64,000 nucleotides of DNA from JAFGUB01 sp050305515 (GTDB taxonomy: Bacteria; Campylobacterota; Campylobacteria; Campylobacterales; Sulfurimonadaceae): assembly GCA_050305515.1 (NCBI GenBank), contig JBNLFL010000024.1, forward strand, positions 1 to 64,000, written 5' to 3'. The notes beneath the pieces are model-generated. The model worked only from the letters and a program-made list of their open reading frames with translations, did not search any database and had not been told where the DNA came from. Position 1 is the stretch's first letter. Every line of letters begins with the position of its first letter. This document shows, in pieces, positions 26,973-35,730 of the stretch. The position numbers and the translations under genes were made by a program.

Positions 26973-27776
26973 TCAGCCGATGCGTTCTTTGATCGTCACT
27001 TTATCTTCATAGAGCTCCCGATCCGCCTGTTCAATCACCTGATCAAAACGCTGATCTTTATGAAACGGTGCGATACCGTAGGCAAAACTGACATTGAACT
27101 CTTCACCGACCGTGCGGATTTTCCGTTTGAGGTGAAGTTCGCGCATGATATTGACAACGTCACGCACTTCAGAGATGGCATTGGAGTCAAAAACGAGCAG
27201 GAACTCGTCACCGCCGTAACGGATAACATGCGCATCGATCTGCTTCAGTCGGGTGGCGAGATGCACCAGTACTTTATCGCCCACCGCATGCCCGTAACGA
27301 TCGTTGACCGCTTTGAAATCATTCAGGTCGATCAATGCGATTACACCATCTTTCTGGAAGGTCTCTCCGCTTTCGTCAAAATAGTACTTTTCCAGCCACT
27401 TGCGATTGAGCGCATGCGTCAGCGCATCTTCATAGGCAATCTGAGTCAGTTTCATCACTTCGGCTTTGAGCCGCTTCGTATCTTCAAGCAGCTGCTCAAG
27501 ACGCGATTCGTCTTTTTCGCGTATTGCATCGATAGCACCGTTGACATGAGTATCAAGCTCCATAACGTGATGATACACCCGATCATCGATCTCTTCATTC
27601 GTATGGATGCTTTCGGCACCGATATCAACATTGTATTTTCTTGAAAGCGTCGAGAAAACGACACGATAGGTCGATGGCAATACAATCTCTTTTTGATTGA
27701 CCAGCGCCATCGTCTTTTGTGTCAGTTCCCGCAGTCTTTCGTTATTCCAATCTCGTGCTGCCATATTTACGTTCAT
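26973..27776 (-). CDS. Diguanylate cyclase (GGDEF)
   Basis: A 267-residue soluble protein. The first 110 residues are helical and may be a regulatory domain. The GGDEF domain begins at DALTHALNRKWLEKYYF and has an intact active site, RYGGDEFLLVF, near residue 190. An RxxD inhibitory site is not obvious upstream of it. It would make c-di-GMP. An alternative ATG four codons later is possible; neither has a strong SD. Confidence 0.88.
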   Translation of the reverse strand: MNVNMAARDWNNERLRELTQKTMALVNQKEIVLPSTYRVVFSTLSRKYNVDIGAESIHTNEEIDDRVYHHVMELDTHVNGAIDAIREKDESRLEQLLEDTKRLKAEVMKLTQIAYEDALTHALNRKWLEKYYFDESGETFQKDGVIALIDLNDFKAVNDRYGHAVGDKVLVHLATRLKQIDAHVIRYGGDEFLLVFDSNAISEVRDVVNIMRELHLKRKIRTVGEEFNVSFAYGIAPFHKDQRFDQVIEQADRELYEDKVTIKERIG

Positions 27777-27937
27777 AAATGTACTCGTTTTAGGTTGTTA
27801 CAATATAAATTATAACAAAAACGAGTATGATAATAGTTTAAATAAACGCAATAATTACAAGCTATTTGAAAAAACCTGATAAGAAAAAAGCGCTATTTTC
27901 CTATAATATCAAAAAAAATTGATAAAACAGGGCCTGC

Positions 27938-30418
27938 ATGCACGATGAAAACAAACTCTCGCTTGAGAGTGAAAAGCGCTATTTTACACGCTATTTCAGG
28001 CTCAGCACGGTCGGAATTATTCTGGCTGTCACCCTTTCCATCATACTTTTCATCTCTCTCGATCGCTGGCGTGTCTTTCATGAAGAGGCAACACTCGTTC
28101 AGAAACAGTTTGACGAAAACAGTCGCACCGCCGTCAAAAACCGCATCGAACAGGTGCACCAATTTTATGATTATCAGGTCAGCTCGCAGACACAGGAGGC
28201 ACGCAAACTGCTTCAAAACGCTGTCCATAACATCAATACTGCCATGACCAACGGCTATACGAAGTTCAAGGGAAGTGTCTCACGCGATCTCTACCTCGCC
28301 CGCACGGCTACAGACCTGCGTGACCTGGATCAGCTCAATATCGCCGATATTGACGATGACAACAAATTTTTTATCATCAACACTGACGGCACATCGATTC
28401 TTGAGCCAAACGCTCCAAAACTTGAAGGAACCAACCTTCTTGAAAATCCGACGTACGCGCCGCTTGTCACCTATTATTTAAACACGCTCAAAGCCCATCC
28501 CGAGGGAGTCTATGTCACGGGCTACATCCATGAAGGCGTCAGCAGCACGGATGCCCTCGTTTACATCATGTACAACACCGCTCTCGACGTTATCGTAGGG
28601 ACCCATGTTGATATCCACGACATCATGTATGCCGTCAAACACGCCATGATCGAAGGGCTCCGCAACGTATTTTTCCAGTATGACCGCGAGCTGATTGTTG
28701 CCGATACCGCCACCATGCAGATTCTGGTACATGCCCATGAAGCCGCCGTAGGGCGTAATATCAACGATTTTCCCGAGCTGACCGGCTCTTTCACCCGTGT
28801 CATGCAGGCACTTAAAGAAGGGAAACATTTTGGAAAGATCAATTGCATTAAAAACTTTGAGACCCGCGAAACGGCAACAAAAACCGTCTATGTCGATCTC
28901 ATAGCACCCATAAATCTCGTCATCAGCAGCGGTTTCTTCGAAGCCGATCACCGCTCACTTGTCGATGCCAAGGTTGCCGCAGTCAAGCAGCGTATGTTCA
29001 ACGACATGCTCATTGCCGTGATGGCCGTCTTCATCTTCGGTATGGTCGGTGTAGCCGTAGGGCTCCATTTCAAACAAAAGATCTCCGAATCATTCGACTA
29101 TTTCGGTGACCGTATCAATGATTATCAAGCTGCACTCAAGCACTCCTATACCATCGACAACCTCACCGGGCTCCCCAATCGCGCCTCACTAATTGAAATG
29201 ATCAAAGGGCGGGAGGATATTGCCGTCGCCATCGTCAACATTGACAGATTCAACCAGATCAACGACCTCTACGGGGCCGATGTAGGCGATTCGGTCATAC
29301 GTCACGTTGCCCTGCTGCTGCAGCAGAAGTTCCCTGAAGGAGCGTTTCGAATTTTCCGGCTTCATGCCGACGAATTCGCAGTCCTGATGCGCGGCACCGA
29401 CAACCTCGAAGAGACACTGCGTCCCCGACTGCGCGAGCTTATCATGACACTGCGTAATTCGGTGGAGTATGTTGACGCACTGCCGCTGAGCATTCACCTT
29501 ACCGCAGGTCTGGCACAGGGCAGCGACCGTCCGCTGCTGCATGCCGACATGGCACTTAAAATGGCCCGAAGAAAGCACAAAGGCAGCATGTCATTTCTCG
29601 AAGCGGAGGATATTTCGGGAATCTACCGTGAAAACCAGCACTGGACGAACAAGCTCAAATGGGCTATTGAGAATGATCGTTTGACACCCTATTTTCAACC
29701 CATTTACGACATTAAAAAAGGAACCATCGAAAAATATGAGTGTCTGGTACGCATGATCGACGAAGACGGCAGCGTTATTCCTCCGGCACGCTTTATGCCC
29801 ATCGCCACCAAATCGCATCTTTACCATGACATCACCCGCATCATGATTGAAAAATCGATTGCCCGCTTTAAAGGGACTCCGTATGCGTTTTCCATCAATA
29901 TCACACTGCTCGACATACTCAATCCTGAAACCTCGGAGTATCTCTGCAGCATGGTTGAAAAAAACGGCGTTGCCAATCAGATTATTCTTGAAATCGTCGA
30001 GACCGATGAACTTGACGAGAGTCTTGAAGTGAGTGTTTTCTTCAGGATGGTTCAGGAACTCGGCTGCCGCATTGCCATCGACGACTTTGGCACCGGCTAC
30101 TCCAACTTCAGTTACCTGCAGCGCCTCAAACCCGATTTCATCAAAATTGACGGCTCCCTGATCAAAGGGATGGAAGAAGATGAAAATGCACGCAGTATTG
30201 TCGAAATCATCGTTGAATATGCCCGCCGCAATAACGTTGCCACCATCGCCGAGTTTGTTGCCAGCGTCAATCAGATGGGCCGTGTCGTGGCACTTGGAGC
30301 CGACTTCGCTCAGGGCTATTACATCAGTGAACCCAAAGCGGACATCGGAGAAGCTTCCGATTCATTTTCCGATATTGACATGCACAAGCCTCCTATCGTA
30401 CCGATTATGGGGCTTTAG
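27938..30418 (+). CDS. Membrane sensor with Cache-like, degenerate GGDEF and EAL domains
   Basis: An 826-residue protein. TM1 (about 24-44) and TM2 (about 365-388) flank a large periplasmic Cache-like sensor. The GGDEF domain reads RLHADEFAVL near residue 475, so it is probably not a cyclase. In the EAL domain the first motif is ECL (near 600) instead of EAL, but the metal-binding glutamate, NINIT, EIVETDE, DDFGTGYSN and FIKIDG remain, so phosphodiesterase activity is plausible. The usual EGVE is EFVA. The ATG is preceded by CAGGG. Confidence 0.88.
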   Translation: MHDENKLSLESEKRYFTRYFRLSTVGIILAVTLSIILFISLDRWRVFHEEATLVQKQFDENSRTAVKNRIEQVHQFYDYQVSSQTQEARKLLQNAVHNINTAMTNGYTKFKGSVSRDLYLARTATDLRDLDQLNIADIDDDNKFFIINTDGTSILEPNAPKLEGTNLLENPTYAPLVTYYLNTLKAHPEGVYVTGYIHEGVSSTDALVYIMYNTALDVIVGTHVDIHDIMYAVKHAMIEGLRNVFFQYDRELIVADTATMQILVHAHEAAVGRNINDFPELTGSFTRVMQALKEGKHFGKINCIKNFETRETATKTVYVDLIAPINLVISSGFFEADHRSLVDAKVAAVKQRMFNDMLIAVMAVFIFGMVGVAVGLHFKQKISESFDYFGDRINDYQAALKHSYTIDNLTGLPNRASLIEMIKGREDIAVAIVNIDRFNQINDLYGADVGDSVIRHVALLLQQKFPEGAFRIFRLHADEFAVLMRGTDNLEETLRPRLRELIMTLRNSVEYVDALPLSIHLTAGLAQGSDRPLLHADMALKMARRKHKGSMSFLEAEDISGIYRENQHWTNKLKWAIENDRLTPYFQPIYDIKKGTIEKYECLVRMIDEDGSVIPPARFMPIATKSHLYHDITRIMIEKSIARFKGTPYAFSINITLLDILNPETSEYLCSMVEKNGVANQIILEIVETDELDESLEVSVFFRMVQELGCRIAIDDFGTGYSNFSYLQRLKPDFIKIDGSLIKGMEEDENARSIVEIIVEYARRNNVATIAEFVASVNQMGRVVALGADFAQGYYISEPKADIGEASDSFSDIDMHKPPIVPIMGL

Positions 30419-30420
30419 CG

Positions 30421-30430
30421 TTACATGTAA
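30421..30430. repeat. TTACATGTAA between two convergent genes
   Basis: Exact copy in the 19-base gap between the Cache-GGDEF-EAL stop and the nifE stop. Confidence 0.9.
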
Positions 30431-30437
30431 TGGCTAA

Positions 30438-31796
30438 CTACACTTCCCACGGCGCCTTTTTGCTGACATTGGCAAAGACGGGGTTGTTAAAGGCGTAGCT
30501 CAGATCCTGTGCCAGATTCAGCAGACCGTTATAGCCGCCGTAGCTCGTCTTTTTTTCCTGATTGACATCAATGAAGCTGATCTTCTTTTTGATCGCCGTA
30601 TAGAGGCTCCGCCCGCCGGCAAGCAGAATGTGCGCCCCTTTCTCATCAATGACTTTTGCCTGCTCGCTCGCGGGCGCTTTCATGAGAATACCTTCAGGCC
30701 CGAGATATTCGCGCGCTTTTTCAATATCGTCTTCGGTCGATTTCCGAATGGAGGTCGCCACCACTTCGATACCCAGATCCTGTAACCCCGAAGCAATGGA
30801 CCACGCCTTGTTGCCCCCGGTGTTGAGTACCGCTTTTTTCCCGGCAAACGCCGCCTTGAAAGGGGCGAGTTTTGCTTCGAGCAGCGCTTCTTCCTCGGCA
30901 ATCACCTGTTCCGCTTTTTCGATCAGCGCCGGGTCTCCGAGCGCGGCGACGATTTCGCGGATGGCAAAGGTCGTATCGCGCTTGCCGTAAAAGGAGACGG
31001 AGATCCACGGAATGCCGTACTGCTCCTGCATTTTGCGTGTCAGCGTAATAAGCGACTTGGCACAGACGATGACGTTGAGCTTCGCACGGTGCGCGTAGCG
31101 GATAGAACCGACACGCCCGTCGCCGCTCATGGAACTGAGTACCCGAATACCGATCTTCTCAAAAATGGGCAGATACTGCCACATGTCGCCCGTAACGTTG
31201 TAATCGCCGATAAGGTTGATGTCGTAAGGCGTCGTAAACTCAGGTTCTGCCGTACCTATGAGACTTTCAAGCACTGCTTCGCCCGCAAGACGTGACCCCA
31301 GATTCTTGCCCCCTACAAATCCCGGAGCATGTACCGGTACAACGGGAACCCCGTGCTTTTCGCTGCCAAGTTTGCAGGTCATGTCAATGTCATCGCCTAC
31401 CAATGCCGTAACACAGGTGGAGTAGACAAAGATCGCTTCGGGCTTGTAATGTTCCATGACATAGTCAATGGAGTCGGCCAGTCGTTTGTCGCCGCCAAAA
31501 ATGACATCATTGGTCGTAATTCCGGTCGTGAACCCCATAACGGTATGGTCGCGTCCCGAATACGACGTTTTTGTCTCGCGCGTCTCCCACGATGCACCCA
31601 GACAGGTTTGGGGGCCATGTACCAGATGGACGGCATCGGCATAGGGAAAGAGCGAAATCTGCGCTCCATCAAACGCGCAGCCCCCGGCCGCGAGACCGGG
31701 CTTGGGTTTGTCACACCCCTCCCCTTTTTTCTTGTGGGCGCTGTGCGAACAGGCACTTTCATTTAGCAGTTCTTTAATCTTTGCGCGGTTTACCAT
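30438..31796 (-). CDS. nifE: NifE, FeMo-cofactor scaffold subunit
   Basis: A 452-residue NifE, partner of NifN. Cofactor and P-cluster-like cysteines are in GGCAFDGAQISLFPYADAV, HGPQTCLGASWETRE and VYSTCVTALVGDD. The C-terminal IDVNQEKKTSYGGYNGLLNL matches the family's DINQE...YAGYEG. AAGGAG precedes the ATG. The gene is not next to nifN (22 kb away), which is unusual, and no other nif gene flanks it. Upstream (31797-31928) no sigma-54 site with a good -24/-12 match is visible. Confidence 0.94.
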   Translation of the reverse strand: MVNRAKIKELLNESACSHSAHKKKGEGCDKPKPGLAAGGCAFDGAQISLFPYADAVHLVHGPQTCLGASWETRETKTSYSGRDHTVMGFTTGITTNDVIFGGDKRLADSIDYVMEHYKPEAIFVYSTCVTALVGDDIDMTCKLGSEKHGVPVVPVHAPGFVGGKNLGSRLAGEAVLESLIGTAEPEFTTPYDINLIGDYNVTGDMWQYLPIFEKIGIRVLSSMSGDGRVGSIRYAHRAKLNVIVCAKSLITLTRKMQEQYGIPWISVSFYGKRDTTFAIREIVAALGDPALIEKAEQVIAEEEALLEAKLAPFKAAFAGKKAVLNTGGNKAWSIASGLQDLGIEVVATSIRKSTEDDIEKAREYLGPEGILMKAPASEQAKVIDEKGAHILLAGGRSLYTAIKKKISFIDVNQEKKTSYGGYNGLLNLAQDLSYAFNNPVFANVSKKAPWEV

Positions 31797-31928
31797 AGGT
31801 ATCTCCTTAAGAGGTCATAGCAGGTAAAGCAGCTCATCCGCGTACTTTTTGGACTATCTTTATGCCATTGTAATGCAAGATTTATGCGAGAACGCATTTG
31901 GGGTGGTTAAATTATTCGCAAAACGGGC

Positions 31929-33176
31929 TCAGGAGTCAGAATGTATGACGCCATCCTCTTTCACAAGCGGTTGGCGCATCGTCTCGCGCAGGGCGTCCAT
32001 GCCGTTATAAAACTCGCGCATCATACTTGAGAGCAGGTAGCTTCCCCACGGCGTCAGATGATCATTACGGCATGCTCCCGCCAGACGCAGGAAGAGCGTT
32101 TCGGGCCATAAATGGCCCGTGCAGGGGCGAAGACCGAAGAGTTCCACCATCATGCGGTACTGTCTGATGGCACGCGCTTCAAAGGTGACGGCATGGGTCG
32201 TGCCCGTACGCCCCTGTGAAATGAGCGCCGCATACTCGGGGAGTGAAAAGGTGTTGGCGTAAAGCGTGTCCCCTATGAAAGAAAATGCCCCGCTGCCAAT
32301 ACCCACATACTCGCTTCGCTCGATAACGTACTCGTCGATGATACCCCCGTGTTCAAGTGACCATGCCCATGATGAACGCCGGGTGTAAGCGGTCTGCATC
32401 CGTTCGGCAATAATACGGAAAAACTGCGCTTCTTTCGTGTAATCGAGTCGGCCCCACCGTTTTTCAAGTGATTTGCCGATACCCGGCGCATACATGAGCG
32501 GGTAAAACGTTGCCTGCTGCGGTGCGAGTTCGCACAGCATGTCTATGTCATGCTGTAGCTGTGCGGCACTCTGGTCGGGATAGTTGTAGATCATATCGAC
32601 ATTGACGCTCTTAAAACGCCCGATAGCCGTTTTGACTTCCTTAAACTGCGCCTCGGCCGAACCGAATTTTTTAAACCGTCCCAGCTGCTGCAGCCGCGTG
32701 TCGTCAAAACTCTGAATGCCCACTGAGAGGCGCTCGATCAGAGACGGATCAAGCAGATGCAGCCGTGTGGCGTCACTTTCGCAGGAGACCTCTTTAATAT
32801 CAAAAAGCGACCGCGCCAACGCGATGCACTCATGCAGCGCCTCGGGCAATACGGAGGTCGTTCCGCCGCCGACGTAGAGCGCATCGAAACGGTATCCCAA
32901 CGCTTTTATCCGGTACATCTCCTCTTTCAGCAGAGCAAAATAGCGTGTGGCGCTGGGTTCGTGAAACAGGAATTTGTGAAATGAACAGTACGGGCAAAGC
33001 GTCGGACAGAACGGAACGTGAATGTAAAGCAGACGCGCGCGTGCATCAGGCGCTTCAGGAAGGGATGCTGCGATCGGCTGCAACTTTAATAAACGCTTTC
33101 CCGTACTGCGAACCGCACGGCTGACAACTGCTTCGGAAATCGCGCGGGGTATCCATGCGTTTACATACGGCTTCAT
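31929..33176 (-). CDS. HemN-like radical SAM protein
   Basis: A 415-residue radical SAM enzyme of the coproporphyrinogen III dehydrogenase-like group. The [4Fe-4S] motif is CPTLCPYCSF, after YIHVPF. SAM-binding and HemN features follow: YVGGGTTSVLP, RLSVGIQSFDD and VDMIYNYPDQS. The length and layout fit HemW/HutW-type proteins more than true HemN, so haem handling or a SAM-dependent methyl transfer is likely. It lies behind nifE on the same strand with 130 bases between. GAGGAG precedes the ATG. Confidence 0.85.
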   Translation of the reverse strand: MKPYVNAWIPRAISEAVVSRAVRSTGKRLLKLQPIAASLPEAPDARARLLYIHVPFCPTLCPYCSFHKFLFHEPSATRYFALLKEEMYRIKALGYRFDALYVGGGTTSVLPEALHECIALARSLFDIKEVSCESDATRLHLLDPSLIERLSVGIQSFDDTRLQQLGRFKKFGSAEAQFKEVKTAIGRFKSVNVDMIYNYPDQSAAQLQHDIDMLCELAPQQATFYPLMYAPGIGKSLEKRWGRLDYTKEAQFFRIIAERMQTAYTRRSSWAWSLEHGGIIDEYVIERSEYVGIGSGAFSFIGDTLYANTFSLPEYAALISQGRTGTTHAVTFEARAIRQYRMMVELFGLRPCTGHLWPETLFLRLAGACRNDHLTPWGSYLLSSMMREFYNGMDALRETMRQPLVKEDGVIHSDS

Positions 33177-33251
33177 CTCGCGTAGCGCTCCTCTTTATTT
33201 TTGCTTCGGAGCAATTATAGCACCTGCGCTGCAATGACAAAAAGGGTGTTT

Positions 33252-33509
33252 TTAAAGACGGTAGAGGTTGTAGGCCCTGGCGTTGACAATCTCGAGAGAG
33301 ACGGATTCCCCGACACTCAGGCCACAGATGCCGCTATGGGCATCGTGATGGATCTGGTCGCTGGAGACAGAAATGTTTTTTTGTGTATGACGAAGCCGGA
33401 CAATGCCGTAGCCTTCATCGGCGTCGTACCAAATGACGACACCCTGTATTCTTTGTAAAATAGTAGTACCTTTAATGGAATAATGAAATAAGTCGTAAAC
33501 CGGATACAT
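33252..33509 (-). CDS. Cold-shock-domain-like small protein
   Basis: An 85-residue protein whose residues 20-80 resemble a cold-shock OB fold: GVVIWYDADEGYGIVRL stands for the G-x-VKWFN-x-x-KGFGFI core and SVGESVSLEIVNA for the terminal GxxVxFEVVNG. Aromatic RNP1 residues are partly replaced. Nucleic acid binding is an inference. The start is uncertain: no SD precedes the ATG at 33509. Confidence 0.5.
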   Translation of the reverse strand: MYPVYDLFHYSIKGTTILQRIQGVVIWYDADEGYGIVRLRHTQKNISVSSDQIHHDAHSGICGLSVGESVSLEIVNARAYNLYRL

Positions 33510-33695
33510 GAAGCAATTAATGAACTGGCAGAAAAGCGGAGTATGAAGTATAACGTTGCGTAGTATACCCGTTTAAAGACAACAGCTGCCTCTTTTTCAT
33601 ACAGCCTTTTTTTTTCAGGGCCCGTTTTTACTGTTATGATGTCCCATCATGCTGTCGGACTCTCCAGACTCTTATGGCGATACAAAGGGTCATTC

Positions 33696-34328
33696 ATGCC
33701 GACATACCATCTCGCCTCACTGGGGCGGCAGGAGTACATCGACTCCATTCAAACCATCAAAGATCCCAAAAGCAGCGGTTTCGCACAGATGTCGCTGGAG
33801 TGGTGGGATCGTCATTTCAACTGGAAAACCGATGGCTGTATCGTCCTGTGCGATGCCGACGAAACGCACCTTAGCTATATCTTCTATATCATTGACCGCT
33901 ACCGGGAATACCTCAGCATTCACAATATCTTTACACCGCTTGAACACCGTCGCAACGGCTATGCCAAAACCTTGCTGGAACAGGTATTTGAGAGTTCCAA
34001 CACCTTACATGTAAGACGCTGCCGCCTTACCTGCGTGTCACAGTCACTTGATTTTTATCTGGCTCTGGGATTTGTCTACTGGGGGCTCACCTCCGCCAGG
34101 GATTACTACTGTGACCTCCCCATGCCAAAAGCCGGACTGGACGATCTCTCCCGCATGACCGGCGCCGCTTCCGTCACGGAACTGCTGGGCTCCCAAAAGG
34201 AGCGCATTATCGCAAAAGTCCACGACCATGAGCTCGAGCTTTCCCCGCAGCAGCAGGCGCGCTATGACAAAGACACGGAGAAAATGCAGGAACACTATCT
34301 GCTTGATGCACTGCGAAAAATTGCCTGA
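33696..34328 (+). CDS. GNAT-family N-acetyltransferase-like protein
   Basis: A 210-residue protein with the GNAT pattern: a strand pair (CIVLCDADETHLSYIFYI), the acetyl-CoA binding segment TPLEHRRNGYAKTLLEQVF and a later FYLALGF. The substrate is not indicated. The C-terminal 60 residues are a helical extension. The start at 33696 follows AAGGGT; a longer frame from 33636 lacks an SD. A palindrome TTACATGTAA lies in-frame (coding LHV). Confidence 0.7.
   Translation: MPTYHLASLGRQEYIDSIQTIKDPKSSGFAQMSLEWWDRHFNWKTDGCIVLCDADETHLSYIFYIIDRYREYLSIHNIFTPLEHRRNGYAKTLLEQVFESSNTLHVRRCRLTCVSQSLDFYLALGFVYWGLTSARDYYCDLPMPKAGLDDLSRMTGAASVTELLGSQKERIIAKVHDHELELSPQQQARYDKDTEKMQEHYLLDALRKIA
34005..34014. repeat. 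TTACATGTAA within the GNAT gene
   Basis: Exact copy in coding sequence, read as LHV. Confidence 0.9.
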
Positions 34329-34366
34329 CGAATGGCAATTGCAACAGATGGTGCGAAGGAGCCGTT

Positions 34367-34606
34367 ATGCAGCTATTTTGTCAGACATGCCAGCGCCGTT
34401 TCGATGTCTCCGATGACGATGTCGCGCTCTTGCAACATGCTCATGGCGAACGCTTTACATGTAACGCCATACCGACGTACCGGGAAGGGTGTTTTTTCAG
34501 GGATGTCGCGGCGCTAAAACGCGCCATGAAGGGAAAAGCCCCGCAGCGCGATCAGTGCGCTTCGGATTTTGAACAGCCGCAGCCGCCAAGCATGCCGATA
34601 ACGTAG
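34367..34606 (+). CDS. Small cysteine-containing protein of unknown function
   Basis: A 79-residue frame opened by AAGGAG and ATG, starting MQLFCQTCQRRFDVSDDD. It has a CxxC near the N-terminus and two further single cysteines, so it may bind a metal. Its 3' end overlaps the tail of the next gene (opposite strand) by 55 bases. I do not recognise it. It follows the GNAT gene and could be cotranscribed with it. Confidence 0.45.
   Translation: MQLFCQTCQRRFDVSDDDVALLQHAHGERFTCNAIPTYREGCFFRDVAALKRAMKGKAPQRDQCASDFEQPQPPSMPIT
34455..34464. repeat. TTACATGTAA within the 79-residue gene
   Basis: Exact copy in coding sequence, read as TTT-ACA-TGT-AAC (FTCN), 450 bases from the previous copy. Confidence 0.9.
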
Positions 34607-34785
34607 TGCGCGTCCACTTCGGTGATATCAAATTCGTGCTTGCCGCAGAAGCTTCCCTGCATGTGTGCAAGCTTTGACTCGGCCGCTGTTGCTGCCGCTT
34701 CTTTGGTATCAAACGTGACAATCTGGCTCAATCCCTCTTTTTTCGCACAACTGCACAGTTTTTCTATAATGACGTGATGTTCCAT
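34552..34785 (-). CDS. Cys-motif small protein family, copy A
   Basis: A 77-residue protein beginning MEHHVIIEKLCSCAKKEGL. It shares the pattern HxVVExxCxC...QIxTF...FCGxHEF...VI with the products at 51600-51833 and 58490-58702. Cysteines in CxC, FCGKH and a C-terminal GCGC could bind metal. The start at 34785 follows GGAGG; longer frames have no SD. A function cannot be named. The neighbours are a response regulator upstream and a small CxxC protein converging from the other side. Confidence 0.7.
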   Translation of the reverse strand: MEHHVIIEKLCSCAKKEGLSQIVTFDTKEAAATAAESKLAHMQGSFCGKHEFDITEVDAHYVIGMLGGCGCSKSEAH

Positions 34786-34843
34786 AAATTGCCTCCTGTC
34801 GGCTAATATCCCTACAGGATTGCATGAGGTATTCCAGAAGCGC

Positions 34844-35245
34844 TTATATGTCGCGGGAAGCACGGATATCCGCAACGAATATCTCAAGGGCTTTGGAAAA
34901 CCGTTCCCAGTCAAAAGGTTTTGCAAAATGGGCATCAACACCGGCTGATTCGATGTCGGCTATACGGTCCGAGTACGCCGTCAGTACAATAATCTTAACG
35001 CGGGGGTCCGATTCACGGATGCGGTGAATCATTTTCAGGCCGTCCATACGCGGCATTCGGATATCGGTCAGAATGATGTCGGGGGAGTGGTGTTGGTACT
35101 GTTCGTAGCCTTCAATGCCGTCTCCGGCTTCAAACGTCTGCCGGGTCGCTTCACGCTGTAACATGCGTACCATCGTCTGGCGTATCAAATTTTCATCTTC
35201 CACCACAAGGATGGATATATCATCACAACGACTCTTTTTCGTCAC
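34844..35245 (-). CDS. Single-domain response regulator (CheY-like)
   Basis: A 133-residue receiver domain. The acidic pair is in VVEDENLIR, the phosphoacceptor aspartate is in ILTDIRMPRMDG, and the conserved threonine and lysine are in VLTAYSD and FAKPF. No output domain is present, so it signals by protein contact. The GTG at 35245, preceded by GAGGAG, is the best start; an upstream TTG is less likely. Its sensor is not adjacent. Confidence 0.85.
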   Translation of the reverse strand: MTKKSRCDDISILVVEDENLIRQTMVRMLQREATRQTFEAGDGIEGYEQYQHHSPDIILTDIRMPRMDGLKMIHRIRESDPRVKIIVLTAYSDRIADIESAGVDAHFAKPFDWERFSKALEIFVADIRASRDI

Positions 35246-35315
35246 AACTGCTCCTCGGTGAATCAATTCCCGTTTTGAGCATTATGATAGCATAGCAGGG
35301 CCGCATTCAGGGCAA

Positions 35316-35471
35316 TTAATTCCAGAGAATCTCTTCAATGACCGTTGCCGCAGCCGAGATACAGTCATAACTCTCTTCAAAATGAAGGGACATTTCATCA
35401 CACTCATCGTAATGGTGCAGGTAGTGGTTGAAGCTGAAGTCTTCTACTTCAATGATGTCGTAATCTTGCAT
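35316..35471 (-). CDS. Small acidic protein (51 aa), unknown
   Basis: A 51-codon frame, MQDYDIIEVEDFSFNHYLHH at its start, rich in Asp, Glu, His and Tyr, ending VIEEILWN. AAGGAG stands six bases before the ATG, which makes it a credible gene despite its size. There is no recognisable motif. It lies on the same strand as the response regulator and could be cotranscribed with it. Confidence 0.45.
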   Translation of the reverse strand: MQDYDIIEVEDFSFNHYLHHYDECDEMSLHFEESYDCISAAATVIEEILWN

Positions 35472-35691
35472 GGTAAACTCCTTGACTGGATTGATTTACC
35501 TCAGTAAATACATACGCCATTCCCGGATTTTTATCGCTACATGTAAGTTTTTTTCTCTATTTTTTCAATAAAATGACATTTTTGTAGTGATATATGACTT
35601 TTTATACTCTTTTAGAAGAAAAATTGCATATTCATCAGTACACCCTCTTCGTCATAAAATTCCTCTTTCTTTCGTCACTTGTTCCTTTTTG

Positions 35692-35700
35692 TGGTACTAT
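35692..35700 (+). promoter_or_regulatory. Candidate extended -10 (TGGTACTAT) of the porin operon
   Basis: TGGTACTAT is a TG-extended -10 with a start site predicted about 25 bases before the porin ATG. The 260-base upstream stretch 35472-35730 is AT-rich and holds nothing else that is clear except a one-mismatch copy of TTACATGTAA at 35537-35546. Confidence 0.3.
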
Positions 35701-35730
35701 TAATCCATTATTTTCTGCAAGCGGAGGAGT

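Noticed and set aside
34319..34340. Inverted repeat AATTGCC / GGCAATT around the GNAT stop
   Set aside because: No T-run follows; it may be a chance dyad and is not claimed as a terminator.
35648..35678. Pho-box-like TTCGTCAT / TTCGTCAC upstream of the porin
   Set aside because: The two half-sites are 23 bases apart and the middle repeat is missing, so PhoB-type control is not supported.
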